DNA of 64,000 nucleotides from contig NZ_CP083553.1 of NCBI RefSeq assembly GCF_025144465.1, forward strand, positions 2,292,001 to 2,356,000, written 5' to 3'. Positions 8,798-17,348 of the stretch are shown piece by piece (positions within the stretch are counted from its first letter, which is position 1; each line of letters starts with the position of its first letter). A program made the translations under genes and the position numbers. Below the pieces are notes generated by a model, which worked only from the letters and a program-made list of their open reading frames with translations, ran no database searches and was not told the origin of the DNA. Source of the DNA: Leisingera sp. S132. GTDB lineage: Bacteria; Pseudomonadota; Alphaproteobacteria; Rhodobacterales; Rhodobacteraceae.

Positions 8798-9490
8798 ATG
8801 AAGATCATTTGGCTGGGCCACGGCTCATTCCGTATCGAAGCAGGCGGCCTGGTGCTGCTGGTAGACCCTTGGCTAAGCGGCAACCCGGTGCTGCCGGAAG
8901 AAAGCCACGAGGCCGCGGTTGCGGGGGCAACCCATATCCTGCTGACCCACGTGCATTTCGACCATGTGGTGGACGTGCTGCCCCTGGCGAAGCGGCTGGA
9001 GGTGCCAGTGGTGGGGCAGTATGACCTGATGGGGCTCTGGGGGGAGACCGAAGGGGTGCAGACCGTGGGCTTCAACAAGGGCGGCACGGTGGATCTGGGC
9101 GGGGTCAAGGTTGCGATGGTGCCGGCCTCGCACAGCTCCACCTTCAACACCCAGGACGGCCTGCGCACTGGCGGTTCGGAGGTCGGCTATATGCTGATGG
9201 CGGAGGGCAAGACTGTCTACCTGTCCGGCGACACCGCAATCATGGCCGACATGGAGTGGATGGGCGATTACTACAAGCCGGACGTGGGCATCCTGTCGGC
9301 GGGCGGGCATTTCACCATGGACATGAAACAGGCGGCCTATGCGGCCAAGCGGTATTTCAGCTTCAAGACGGTGATTCCCTGCCACTACAAGAGCTTCCCG
9401 GTCCTGGAGCAGGACGCCAGAGACCTGATCGAAGGGCTGCCAGGCGTTGAGGTCATTGAGCCGGAAGTGATGAAGGCAATCGAAGTCTGA
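8798..9490 (+). CDS. Metal-dependent hydrolase, UPF0173 / beta-lactamase fold
   Basis: A 230-residue metallo-beta-lactamase-fold protein of the UPF0173/UlaG-like group. Visible metal ligands are LLTHVHFDHVVDVLPLAKRL (H-x-H-x-D-H), AMVPASHSS (His), LSGDTAIMADMEW (bridging Asp) and VIPCHYKSFP (C-terminal His). The start ATG 8798 has GGGAGGA seven nucleotides upstream, so the in-frame codons before it are excluded. The substrate is unknown. It ends convergently with tag across a strong hairpin. Confidence 0.93.
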   Translation: MKIIWLGHGSFRIEAGGLVLLVDPWLSGNPVLPEESHEAAVAGATHILLTHVHFDHVVDVLPLAKRLEVPVVGQYDLMGLWGETEGVQTVGFNKGGTVDLGGVKVAMVPASHSSTFNTQDGLRTGGSEVGYMLMAEGKTVYLSGDTAIMADMEWMGDYYKPDVGILSAGGHFTMDMKQAAYAAKRYFSFKTVIPCHYKSFPVLEQDARDLIEGLPGVEVIEPEVMKAIEV

Positions 9491-9561
9491 ACAAGGCAGG
9501 CTGACCGTGTTCTCCCGCCCGTCGCCGGATCTGCCGGGCAGATCTGCTCCCGTTGGGCGTG

Positions 9562-9585
9562 GCGCCGGGCCTTGCGGCCCGGCGC
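9562..9585. terminator. Convergent hairpin between the hydrolase gene and tag
   Basis: A perfect 10-bp GC-rich stem (9562-9571 GCGCCGGGCC, 9576-9585 GGCCCGGCGC) with a TTGC loop lies 10 nt past the tag stop and 71 nt past the hydrolase stop. The T-tract is poor on both sides, so the terminator role is inferred from location. Confidence 0.55.
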
Positions 9586-9594
9586 AGACAGGTT

Positions 9595-10218
9595 TCAGGC
9601 CGCCGGTTTCATCTGCGGCACGGTGAACGCCGCACGGGCTGCAGCCGCCTTCTCCCGGCAGATGCAGCCGCGGGCGTGGTCGTTGATCAGCCCCATCGCC
9701 TGCATGAAAGCAAAGACCGTGGTCGGGCCGACGAATTTCCAGCCGCGTTTCTTGAGCGCCTTGGACAGCGCCACGGATTCGGGGCTGGTGGAGGCGGTCT
9801 GCGGCTCCGGCAAGTCCTCCGGCTTTGGCTCGAAACTCCAGAAAAACGCGGCGAGAGTCCCCGTCTCCGCCACCAGTTCCTGCGCGCGAGCGGCGTTGTT
9901 GATCACCGCCTCGATCTTGCCGCGGTGGCGGATGATGCCCTTGTCCTGCAAGAGCCGCTCCACATCAGCCGCGCCGAACTTCGCCATCTCGTTGAAATCA
10001 AACCCGGCAAAGGCGGCGCGGAAGTTCTCGCGCTTGTCCAGAATGGTCCGCCAGCTGAGCCCGGACTGGAAGCTTTCGAGGCAGACCTTCTCGAACAGGC
10101 GGATGTCGTCGCCCACCGGGTAGCCCCATTCCTCGTCGTGGTAGCGCAGGAAATCCGGCGCCGATGCGGCCCAGGCGCAACGGGGATGGCCGTCAGGCGC
10201 GGTAAACAAGCGGCTCAT
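9595..10218 (-). CDS. tag: DNA-3-methyladenine glycosylase I
   Basis: A 207-residue base-excision repair enzyme that removes 3-methyladenine. It has the Tag zinc site (RCAWAASAPDFLRYHDEEWG at the N-terminus, then LINDHARGCIC near the C-terminus), the catalytic-pocket Glu in FEKVCLESFQSGLSW, and the KKRGWKFVGPTTVFAFMQA helix-hairpin region. The length fits the family. Its ATG overlaps the yciI stop codon as ATGA, so it is translated from the tetR-yciI-tag mRNA. This placement behind a TetR regulator would link alkylation repair to whatever that regulator senses. Confidence 0.95.
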   Translation of the reverse strand: MSRLFTAPDGHPRCAWAASAPDFLRYHDEEWGYPVGDDIRLFEKVCLESFQSGLSWRTILDKRENFRAAFAGFDFNEMAKFGAADVERLLQDKGIIRHRGKIEAVINNAARAQELVAETGTLAAFFWSFEPKPEDLPEPQTASTSPESVALSKALKKRGWKFVGPTTVFAFMQAMGLINDHARGCICREKAAAARAAFTVPQMKPAA

Positions 10219-10508
10219 TCCCCGCCCCGCAGGAAATCAAGCCGGGGATCCATCATGGTCGGCGCCACGCCGATGATTTCCGGCTCCACCACCCCGCCGG
10301 ACACAAAGGGATCCTGGGCGACGCGGGCAAACAGGGCCTCCTCGCTTTCACCCACAGCGAGGATCGCACCGCCCTCACCATCGGTCATGGATCCTGCGGC
10401 AAGGAAAACCCCGTCTGCGAACCCTTGCTGGAGCCAGGCCTTGTGGCCGTCCAGGTATTCGGCCAGGCGGTCTTTCTGCTCGGCAAATGTCAGCAAAATG
10501 AAATACAT
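10215..10508 (-). CDS. YciI-family protein
   Basis: A 97-residue YCII-domain protein with a ferredoxin-like dimeric alpha/beta barrel fold: MYFILLTFAEQKDRLAEYLD, then HKAWLQQGFADGVFLAAG with the conserved His, and a C-terminal DPFVSGGVVEPEIIGVAP. The D-P-F-x-x-x-g motif is typical. Some YCII proteins are decarboxylase or dehalogenase-like enzymes; most are uncharacterised. It lies between tetR (21-nt gap) and tag (4-nt overlap). Confidence 0.88.
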   Translation of the reverse strand: MYFILLTFAEQKDRLAEYLDGHKAWLQQGFADGVFLAAGSMTDGEGGAILAVGESEEALFARVAQDPFVSGGVVEPEIIGVAPTMMDPRLDFLRGGE

Positions 10509-10529
10509 GCTTGTCTCCTGTGATGCATA

Positions 10530-11111
10530 TTAACGGGGGGGATCCTGTGGCAGCTGACAGGCGAGCCAGTCCTGCATCAGCGCCACTTCGCGGTTGATGA
10601 ATTCCACATCGCCAAATGCCTGCGCCAGCGCCGCTGCCCCCTGGCTGCGCGCCAGCAGGTGCAAGGCCAGGGCATCCGAGTCCGTACCGCAGCCCAGCTC
10701 TTCGAACTGGCGGCAGAGCCATGTCCGGAACAGGGTAAAAACCGCATTTGCCTGATCCTGCGCCGCATGGTTCAGCTTGCCCAGCTCCGCCACCAGCGTC
10801 CCGACCGGACAGCCATAGAGGGTGACCCTGGCCTGGTTGGCGATCAAGATGCGGATAAAGCAGATGATCCGCTGCTCCGGACCGGCGCCCTCGGCCTGCC
10901 AGGTGTTCAGCATGGCGCGGGTCGCGGCCAAGCGGCGCGCGATCACTGCTTCGAGGATCTCGTCCTTGGTCTTGAAGTGATAGTAGAAATTGCCGCGCGA
11001 GATGCCAACCGCTGCAGCGATATCCGCAAACGACGTGGCCTCGAACCCGCGCTCATAGAACAGCTGGTCCGCGGCTTGGGCGATCCTGTCTTTGGTTGCT
11101 GGCTGTGGCAT
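10530..11111 (-). CDS. TetR/AcrR-family repressor
   Basis: A 193-residue TetR-type regulator. The N-terminal helix-turn-helix is clear: TKDRIAQAADQLFYERGFEA, TSFADIAAAVGISRGNFYYH and FKTKDEILEAVI. The C-terminal ligand domain resembles TetR_C regulators of the YxaF/LmrA-type, with a conserved Cys in LYGCPVGTLVAELG. I prefer ATG 11111 over an in-frame GTG at 11117 because AGGGG lies at a good distance. Two near-identical 16-bp operator-like repeats sit just upstream, so it probably represses its own operon (tetR-yciI-tag). Confidence 0.92.
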   Translation of the reverse strand: MPQPATKDRIAQAADQLFYERGFEATSFADIAAAVGISRGNFYYHFKTKDEILEAVIARRLAATRAMLNTWQAEGAGPEQRIICFIRILIANQARVTLYGCPVGTLVAELGKLNHAAQDQANAVFTLFRTWLCRQFEELGCGTDSDALALHLLARSQGAAALAQAFGDVEFINREVALMQDWLACQLPQDPPR

Positions 11112-11120
11112 CTCCACCCC

Positions 11121-11161
11121 TAGGACTTTTGACCTAATGGCAAGTTAGGACATTTGACCTA
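11121..11161. promoter_or_regulatory. Paired TetR operator candidates
   Basis: Two copies of a 16-bp sequence, 11121-11136 (TAGGACTTTTGACCTA) and 11146-11161 (TAGGACATTTGACCTA), differ at one base and are spaced 25 bp start to start. Each is an imperfect palindrome (TAGGxC...GxCCTA). They occupy the space immediately upstream of the tetR start, where a repressor would block its own promoter. Confidence 0.75.
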
Positions 11162-11208
11162 CAGGTGCAACCGGCAAGAGAAGCGACGACACGTCACCGG
11201 CTCAATGA

Positions 11209-11658
11209 TCAGCGCTTGCCTGCAAAGAACTCCTTGAGCAGCGCGCTGGCTTCGCCTTCGGCAATCCCGTCATAGACCTCCGGCGCATGATGCGCCTGCG
11301 GGTGGGAGAACACGCAGGCGCCATGCGCCACGCCGCCGGACTTGGGATCTGCGGCGCCGTAGTACACCCGGCGGATGCGGGCGGCAGCGATGGCCGCGGC
11401 GCACATGGCGCAGGGCTCCAGCGTCACATAAAGGTCGTAGCCCGTGAGCCGCTCGCTGCCCAAGGCGGCACAGGCCGCGCGGATGGTCAGGATTTCGGCA
11501 TGGGCCGTGGGGTCATTCAGCTCCCGGGTGCGGTTGCCTGCCAGCGCCGCTACCTGCCCGTCCGGCGCGATCAGCGCAGCACCCACGGGCACCTCGCCGC
11601 GTTGCGCTGCCAGCCGCGCCTGCTCCAGCGCCTTATCCATGTGCGATTTGAATGCCAT
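11209..11658 (-). CDS. tadA: tRNA-specific adenosine deaminase
   Basis: A 149-residue deaminase that converts A34 to inosine in tRNA-Arg(ACG). The zinc site is intact: DPTAHAEILTIRAAC (His and catalytic Glu) and YVTLEPCAMCAAAIAAARIR (P-C-x-x-C). The C-terminal FSHPQAHHAPEVYDGI is the typical tRNA-binding tail. It is divergent from the pseudouridine synthase gene. It is the upstream neighbour of tetR on the same strand, but the operator pair in the gap suggests separate transcription. Confidence 0.95.
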   Translation of the reverse strand: MAFKSHMDKALEQARLAAQRGEVPVGAALIAPDGQVAALAGNRTRELNDPTAHAEILTIRAACAALGSERLTGYDLYVTLEPCAMCAAAIAAARIRRVYYGAADPKSGGVAHGACVFSHPQAHHAPEVYDGIAEGEASALLKEFFAGKR

Positions 11659-11856
11659 ACGCTCCGCTCAGCTTGAATGCAGCAAGGCTATACACTTAGG
11701 AAAGTTTCGGCCAGGCGGCAACGCCGGGCAGCGCCCATCCCACCCCATGGGCGGGCGCTTCGCTTCCCGCCCGCCGCCGGGCTCTGCCCTCCCCTCACTT
11801 TAGACGCCCGCGAATGCCCGCTTTCGCAAGGCGACGGAATGCTCTATGGCACGGGC

Positions 11857-12855
11857 ATGAGCAAAACACCCGCATCCCCCAAGGGCAAACCGGCCCCGAA
11901 ATCCCAGCCCCGCAAAGCGCCTTCCAAACCCGAAGGCGCCGCGTCTGAGGGCGACCGCATCGCCAAGGTCCTGTCGCGTGCCGGCGTTGCCTCGCGCCGC
12001 GAGGCTGAGCGCATGATTGCCGAGGGCCGTGTGTCGGTGAACGGCAAGAAGATTGACAGCCCGGCGCTGAACGTGACCGCGGCAGACCGGATCAGCATTG
12101 ACGGCCAGCCGCTGCCGGAGGCCGAGGCGCCGCGGATGTGGCTGTATTACAAGCCCACCGGTCTGGTGACCTCGAACAGCGACGAGAAGGGCCGCAAGAC
12201 GATCTTTGACGAGCTGCCGGAGGACATGCCGCGGGTGATGACGGTGGGACGGCTCGACCTCAATTCCGAAGGGCTCTTGCTGCTGACCAATGACGGCGGC
12301 ATCAAACGCAAGCTGGAGCTGCCCGCCACCGGCTGGCTGCGCCGCTACCGGGTGCGGATCAACGGGCGGCCCAAGGACGAGGATTTCGCCCCGTTGCGCA
12401 AGGGCCTGGTGATCGAGGGCGAGAAGTTTCAGCCGATGACCGTGTCGCTGGACCGCCAGCAGGGCGCAAATGCCTGGCTGACCGTTGGCCTGCGCGAAGG
12501 CAAGAACCGCGAAATCCGCCGCGCGATGGAGGATATCGGCTATAGCGTCAACCGCCTGCTGCGGGTGTCCTACGGGCCATTCCAGCTGGGTGATCTGAAA
12601 CCGGGCGACGTGGAAGAACTGCGTCCGCGCGTGGTGCGCGACCAGCTCGGCCTGGAGCCGGAAGTGGAAAAGCCGGCAGGCCGCCCCACCCGGTCCCGCG
12701 GCGGCAAGCCTGCGGGCAAGCCCGGCAGCAAACCGGCTGGCAAGACGCCGGCTAAAGCCGGCAAACCGGGCGGCAAGCCCGCAGCACCGCGCGGCGACCG
12801 CCCCGCCCAGCGTAACGGCGGCAAGCGCCCGATCGGCAAGAATCCCCGCCGCTGA
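11857..12855 (+). CDS. RluB/RsuA-type pseudouridine synthase with a basic tail
   Basis: A 332-residue rRNA pseudouridine synthase. A Lys/Pro-rich N-terminus is followed by an S4 domain (DRIAKVLSRAGVASRREAER) and the catalytic core with GRLDLNSEGLLLLTNDG, which includes the catalytic Asp, and GLREGKNREIRRAMEDIGY. The sequence fits RluB (23S U2605) best, although RsuA-type is possible. The last 80 residues are a repetitive Gly/Lys/Pro/Arg tail that could bind RNA. ATG 11857 is used; an ATG at 11839 is also possible. Confidence 0.9.
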   Translation: MSKTPASPKGKPAPKSQPRKAPSKPEGAASEGDRIAKVLSRAGVASRREAERMIAEGRVSVNGKKIDSPALNVTAADRISIDGQPLPEAEAPRMWLYYKPTGLVTSNSDEKGRKTIFDELPEDMPRVMTVGRLDLNSEGLLLLTNDGGIKRKLELPATGWLRRYRVRINGRPKDEDFAPLRKGLVIEGEKFQPMTVSLDRQQGANAWLTVGLREGKNREIRRAMEDIGYSVNRLLRVSYGPFQLGDLKPGDVEELRPRVVRDQLGLEPEVEKPAGRPTRSRGGKPAGKPGSKPAGKTPAKAGKPGGKPAAPRGDRPAQRNGGKRPIGKNPRR

Positions 12856-12950
12856 GCCGATTCCCGCAGACTTCCCCCTAGCAACACCGCCCGCTATCCC
12901 CTAGATTTCCAATCAGTTAATCTTTGCTGGCGGTTTGGGGGGACTTTCGC

Positions 12951-13025
12951 GTGCAGAAACTTGCCTATGCTGCTCTGTTGATCCTGATGTTCGGCCTGAG
13001 CACCGGCTGGATCGTAGGAGGCTGA
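12951..13025 (+). CDS. 24-residue single-pass membrane peptide
   Basis: A GTG-started reading frame of 24 codons ends in TGA five bases before the XpaC-like gene. The product is one hydrophobic helix: QKLAYAALLILMFGLSTGW, then I-V-G-G. A run of six G residues lies 7-12 nt upstream, and the AGGAGG for the next gene lies inside its last codons, which is typical of translational coupling. It may be a subunit of, or a leader for, the XpaC-TelA cluster. Its size makes chance possible, so conservation in relatives decides. Confidence 0.5.
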   Translation: MQKLAYAALLILMFGLSTGWIVGG

Positions 13026-13029
13026 CCGC

Positions 13030-13923
13030 ATGGCACAGCGTTATGGCGGCAAATACAGCCCCGACGGCAAGCCCCCTGCCCAGGACACGCCCCCGCAGCA
13101 CTCTTACCGCAATGCGCAGGTAGACCCCGCCGGGGTGCGGGTCAACGTGATGTTCGTGCCGCCCGCGATCCTCACCCTGTTGTCCTTGAACGACGGCGCC
13201 ACCGGCCTGGCACTGGGGCTGATCGGCGCGGGCCTTTGGACCGGCGGCGCCTTTCTGCTGCGCGAGGGACTTAAGGCCGAGGCCGCCTATGCCGCGCGCA
13301 AGGTAGCGCGCAAACCCGCCCTGCCCCGCAAGATCCTGGCAGCGTTGCTAACAGGCGGCGGCGCCGCACTGGCTGCATGGAAAGCTGAACCCGGCATTCT
13401 GATTGCCGCCATCTATGGCGCCGCGGCGGCGGGACTGCACATTACCGCCTTCGGCATCGACCCGCTGCAGGACAAGGGCGTCGAAGGCGTCGATGATTTC
13501 CAGCAATCACGCGTGGCCCGCGCGGTGGATGAAGCCGAGGAAAATCTTGCCGCGATGAAGGACGCCGCCCTGCGCGCCCGCGACCGGACTGTCGAGGCGC
13601 GGGTGGAGCAGTTCCAGTCCGTCGCCCGCGAGCTGTTCCGCACGGTGGAGGAAGACCCGCGCGACCTGACCGCCGCCCGTAAGTACCTGACCGTCTATTT
13701 GCAGGGCGCCCGCGACGCGACGGTGAAATTTGCTGATATCTATGCCCGCAGCCAGGACGCTCAGGCCCGCGCTGATTACATGGTGCTGCTGGACGATCTG
13801 GAACAGAACTTTGCCGCGCGCACCCGCAAGATGCTGGTGGAGGACCGCACGGACCTGGCCATTGAAATCGATGTGCTGCGCGACCGGTTGCAGCGTGAAG
13901 GGGTCCACTTGGACCAGAACTGA
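13030..13923 (+). CDS. XpaC-like (5-bromo-4-chloroindolyl phosphate hydrolysis) family protein
   Basis: A 297-residue membrane protein. After a polar N-terminus it has hydrophobic segments at about residues 40-75 (VMFVPPAILTLLSLNDGATG and beyond) and 100-140, then a long helical cytoplasmic region (ESRVARAVDEAEENLAAMK-like) ending in KMLVEDRTDLAIEIDVLRDR. This matches the XpaC/halogen-hydrolysis domain, which is almost always encoded next to TelA. The real biochemical role is unknown; the name comes from an old Bacillus colony assay. The ATG has AGGAGG seven nt upstream. The gene precedes telA by 16 nt. Confidence 0.85.
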   Translation: MAQRYGGKYSPDGKPPAQDTPPQHSYRNAQVDPAGVRVNVMFVPPAILTLLSLNDGATGLALGLIGAGLWTGGAFLLREGLKAEAAYAARKVARKPALPRKILAALLTGGGAALAAWKAEPGILIAAIYGAAAAGLHITAFGIDPLQDKGVEGVDDFQQSRVARAVDEAEENLAAMKDAALRARDRTVEARVEQFQSVARELFRTVEEDPRDLTAARKYLTVYLQGARDATVKFADIYARSQDAQARADYMVLLDDLEQNFAARTRKMLVEDRTDLAIEIDVLRDRLQREGVHLDQN

Positions 13924-13939
13924 TTAAGGGGAGCCATTC

Positions 13940-15130
13940 ATGTCTGAAGCCGTTCAACAAAAGGCCGCCGAGGCCGAAGCCCTGGTTACCGAAGTTACCG
14001 CCATTGAGCTGCCTGAACCCGTTGCTGAGGTTCAGCCTCTGGAACAGGCTGACGCGCCAACCAGCGAGGCGATCCGGCAGCGGATGGACCAGATCGACAC
14101 GGGTGACACCAACTCGATCATCCATTTCGGCTCCGCCGCGCAGGAAGAGCTGCAAACAATCAGCCAGGCGATGCTGTCTGATGTGCGCAACAAAGACGTG
14201 GGGCCTGCGGGCGACTCCTTACGCAACATCGTGGCCGCGATCCGCGGTTTTTCGGTCTCCGAACTGGACGTGCGCCGCAAGGCGACTTTCTGGGAGCGTC
14301 TGCTGGGCAAGGCCACGCCCTTTGTAAAGTTCACCGCGCGCTATGAAACCGTGCAGGGGCAGATCGACAAGATCACCGACGACCTCCTGGGCCATGAGCA
14401 TACCCTGCTGAAAGACATCAAGTCGCTCGATCTTCTCTATGAAAAGACGCTGCAATTCTACGATGAGCTGGCGCTCAATATCGCAGCGGGCGAAGCCAAG
14501 CTCGCAGAGCTGGACAGCACCGCCATCCCTGCCAAGGAGGCCGAAGTGCAGGCCGCCCCCGAAGGCGATCAGGTGATGAAGGCGCAGGAGCTGCGCGACC
14601 TGCGCGCCGCCCGTGACGATCTGGAGCGGCGGGTGCATGACCTGAAGCTGACCCGCCAGGTCACCATGCAGTCGCTGCCCTCGATCCGGCTGGTGCAGGA
14701 GAACGACAAGTCGCTGGTGACCAAGATCAACTCCACCCTGGTGAACACCGTGCCGCTGTGGGAAACCCAGCTGGCGCAGGCCCTGACCATCCAGCGTTCG
14801 GCCCAGGCCGCCGCAGCCGTGCGCGACGCCAATGACCTGACCAATGAGCTGCTCACTTCCAACGCTGCGAACCTGCGCCAGTCGAATGAGATGATCCGTC
14901 AGGAAATGGAGCGCGGGGTGTTTGATATTGAAGCGGTGAAACAGGCCAATGCGGACCTGATCGGCACCATACAGGACAGCCTCAGAATCGCGGACGAGGG
15001 CAAGGCCAAACGCGCAGCGGCCGAGGAGGATCTGCAGAAAATGGAAGCCGAACTGCGCGACACGCTGGCTGCCGCCAAGGCGCGGCGCGACGGGGTCGGC
15101 GACACCGCCAGCACCGCGGTCCCGGGTTAA
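13940..15130 (+). CDS. TelA family (toxic anion resistance) protein
   Basis: A 396-residue, largely alpha-helical cytoplasmic protein. The TelA core is recognised by IHFGSAAQEELQTISQAML, RKATFWERLLGKATPFVKF, the coiled-coil ERRVHDLKLTRQVTMQSLPS, IRLVQENDKSLVTKI and TNELLTSNAANLRQSNEMI. TelA proteins are associated with tellurite, nisin and other envelope stresses, but the direct activity is not established. It is flanked by XpaC and the DUF2927 lipoprotein with gaps of 16 and 14 nt, so it is within an operon. Confidence 0.92.
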   Translation: MSEAVQQKAAEAEALVTEVTAIELPEPVAEVQPLEQADAPTSEAIRQRMDQIDTGDTNSIIHFGSAAQEELQTISQAMLSDVRNKDVGPAGDSLRNIVAAIRGFSVSELDVRRKATFWERLLGKATPFVKFTARYETVQGQIDKITDDLLGHEHTLLKDIKSLDLLYEKTLQFYDELALNIAAGEAKLAELDSTAIPAKEAEVQAAPEGDQVMKAQELRDLRAARDDLERRVHDLKLTRQVTMQSLPSIRLVQENDKSLVTKINSTLVNTVPLWETQLAQALTIQRSAQAAAAVRDANDLTNELLTSNAANLRQSNEMIRQEMERGVFDIEAVKQANADLIGTIQDSLRIADEGKAKRAAAEEDLQKMEAELRDTLAAAKARRDGVGDTASTAVPG

Positions 15131-15144
15131 GAAAGGCAGCGGGC

Positions 15145-16077
15145 GTGCAGGCTGTCCAGACATTATGGAAGTGCGCGGCGGCCCTAACCGGGCTTGCCGC
15201 ACTCAGCGCCTGCCTGCCCTTTGACCAGGCGGAATCGCTGGTGCCTCAGGCCCGGCCCGCGGTGCCACGGCCTGCGGTCTACAAACCCTCTGCCGACAGC
15301 GCCCAGCTGGCCTATTACTACAATGCGCTGCAGCGCGACCTGCTGACCCGCGGGTTGTTGCGCACCGATGGCGGCGGGCCGGATACGCCTTATGACGCGG
15401 AGGATCTGGCCAGAAGCTTTGAGCAGCTGGCCTTTTTTGACGAATACGGCGGTGCCGGCATCTCCGGCGGTCTGGGCCGCTGGTCCGGCCCTGTCCGGAT
15501 CGCGGCTGAATTCGGTCCTTCTGTGCAGGCAGAGCAACGGGCGCAGGATCGGGAAACACTGGCAGACTACGCAGCGCGGCTGGCGCGGATCACCGGCCAT
15601 TCCATCAGCACCGTCAGCGGGCGTGCCAACTTCCACGTGATCTTTGCCAGCCTCGACGACAGCGCCTATGTTGCCGAACGGGTGCGCGAGCTGCTGCCCG
15701 CGATCAGCGCCCGCGACCTGTCGCTGCTGGCGGCGCCTCCGCGCAGCTACTATTGCCTGGTGGTCGCAGGCGGGCCGCAAACCGATCCGCTGTCCTATAC
15801 CCGCGGCGTCGCGCTGATCCGGGCCGAGCATCCCGATCTGGTGCGCAAAAGCTGCGTGCATGAAGAAGTGGCGCAAGGCCTGGGCCTCAGGAACGACAGT
15901 CCGCGCGCGCGGCCCTCGATCTTCAATGACGACGACGAATTTGCGCTGCTGACCAGCTTTGACGAAAAACTGCTGCAGATGCTGTATGATCCAAGACTGA
16001 AGGTGGGGATGAGCCTGGAAGAGGCCCGCCCCATCATCCGCATTCTCGCCCGCGAGGCGATGGGCCAGGAACTGTAG
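15145..16077 (+). CDS. DUF2927 lipoprotein
   Basis: A 310-residue protein starting with GTG behind a purine-rich GAAAGG. A lipoprotein signal peptide is visible (LTGLAALSAC, with lipidation at the Cys). The DUF2927 domain includes RGVALIRAEHPDLVRKSCVH and EEVAQGLGLRND. The H-E-E sequence recalls a metal-binding helix, but no full protease motif is present. The conserved position in the XpaC-TelA-SPFH run suggests an outer-face partner of that membrane complex. Confidence 0.88.
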   Translation: MQAVQTLWKCAAALTGLAALSACLPFDQAESLVPQARPAVPRPAVYKPSADSAQLAYYYNALQRDLLTRGLLRTDGGGPDTPYDAEDLARSFEQLAFFDEYGGAGISGGLGRWSGPVRIAAEFGPSVQAEQRAQDRETLADYAARLARITGHSISTVSGRANFHVIFASLDDSAYVAERVRELLPAISARDLSLLAAPPRSYYCLVVAGGPQTDPLSYTRGVALIRAEHPDLVRKSCVHEEVAQGLGLRNDSPRARPSIFNDDDEFALLTSFDEKLLQMLYDPRLKVGMSLEEARPIIRILAREAMGQEL

Positions 16078-16103
16078 GCCGCCACAGGAAGAGGACCTGA
16101 AAC

Positions 16104-17282
16104 ATGGGTATTTTCGATTTTCTCAAAGGCGAATTCATTGACGTCATTCACTGGGTGGATGACACCCATGACACGATGGTCTGGCGGTTCGAGCGCGAGG
16201 GCCACGAAATCAAGTATGGCGCCAAGCTGACAGTGCGCGAGGGCCAGGCGGCGGTGTTCGTGCACGAAGGCCAGCTGGCCGATGTGTTCACCCCCGGTCT
16301 CTACATGCTGGAGACCAACAACATGCCGGTCATGACCACGCTGCAGCATTGGGACCACGCCTTCCAGTCACCGTTCAAGTCGGAGATCTATTTCGTCGAC
16401 ACCACCCGGTTCAGCGACCTGAAGTGGGGCACCAAGAACCCGATAATCTGCCGCGATCCGGAATTCGGGCCCGTTCGCCTGCGCGCCTATGGCACCTATA
16501 CGATCAAGGTCGCCGAACCGGCCCGCTTCCTGTCCGAGATCGTCGGCACCGATGGTGAATTCACCATGGACGAGATCTCGTACCAGATCCGCAACATCAT
16601 CGTGCAGGAGTTCTCCCGCGTCATTGCTGGCTCCGGCATTCCGGTGCTGGACATGGCCGCCAACACCGCCGACCTGGGCAAGCTGGTGGCGGCGGAGATT
16701 TCCGGCACGCTGGCGGAATACGGGTTGTCCATGCCCGAGCTGTACATTGAGAACATCTCGCTGCCGCCCGCGGTGGAAGAGGCGATGGACAAGCGCACCC
16801 AGATGGGCGTGCTGGGCGATCTGGGCCGCTACACCCAATTTTCGGCAGCCGAGGCGATGACCGCCGCCGCAAAAACCCCGAACAGCGGCATGGGTGCCGG
16901 CATGGGGATGGGGATGGGTATGGGAATGGCGATGGCGCAGCAGATGGGCCAGGCCCTGCAGGGCGGTGCCACCTCTCAGGCAGCGGGTCAGCCGTCCGGC
17001 CCTTGGGGCGCGCGGCCCGAACCCGCTGCCCCGCAAAGGCCGGCGCCCGCAGCACCGCCTCCGCCGCCGGTGGAACACGTCTGGCACATCGCGGTGGACG
17101 GCCAGACCTCTGGCCCGTTTTCCAAGGCGCGGATGGGCCGGATGGCGCAGGACGGCACGCTAACGCGCGAAACCCATGTCTGGACCCCCGGCCAGGACGG
17201 CTGGAAACGCGCGGGCGAGGTGATGGAGCTGGCGCAGCTGTTCACCATCCTGCCGCCTCCCCCGCCGCCGCCTGCCGGCTGA
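16104..17282 (+). CDS. SPFH-domain protein with C-terminal GYF_2-like domain
   Basis: A 392-residue 'virion core protein'-like SPFH family member (YdjI type). Residues 1-250 hold the SPFH/band-7-like part (DDTHDTMVWRFEREGHEIKY, then TVREGQAAVFVHEGQLADVF). A Gly/Met-rich and Pro/Ala-rich linker follows (repeated GMGMGMGM at 16896-16930). The last 75 residues form a GYF_2-like module (HVWHIAVDGQTSGPFSKARM, then WTPGQDGWKRAGEV). Such proteins scaffold membrane microdomains. Its neighbours suggest it organises the XpaC/TelA complex. Confidence 0.87.
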   Translation: MGIFDFLKGEFIDVIHWVDDTHDTMVWRFEREGHEIKYGAKLTVREGQAAVFVHEGQLADVFTPGLYMLETNNMPVMTTLQHWDHAFQSPFKSEIYFVDTTRFSDLKWGTKNPIICRDPEFGPVRLRAYGTYTIKVAEPARFLSEIVGTDGEFTMDEISYQIRNIIVQEFSRVIAGSGIPVLDMAANTADLGKLVAAEISGTLAEYGLSMPELYIENISLPPAVEEAMDKRTQMGVLGDLGRYTQFSAAEAMTAAAKTPNSGMGAGMGMGMGMGMAMAQQMGQALQGGATSQAAGQPSGPWGARPEPAAPQRPAPAAPPPPPVEHVWHIAVDGQTSGPFSKARMGRMAQDGTLTRETHVWTPGQDGWKRAGEVMELAQLFTILPPPPPPPAG

Positions 17283-17348
17283 CACCGCTACCGGCCGCCA
17301 GCCGCTGCCCAGCCCGCTTGACTGACACTGCCGACAGGTTGCCTCCCC

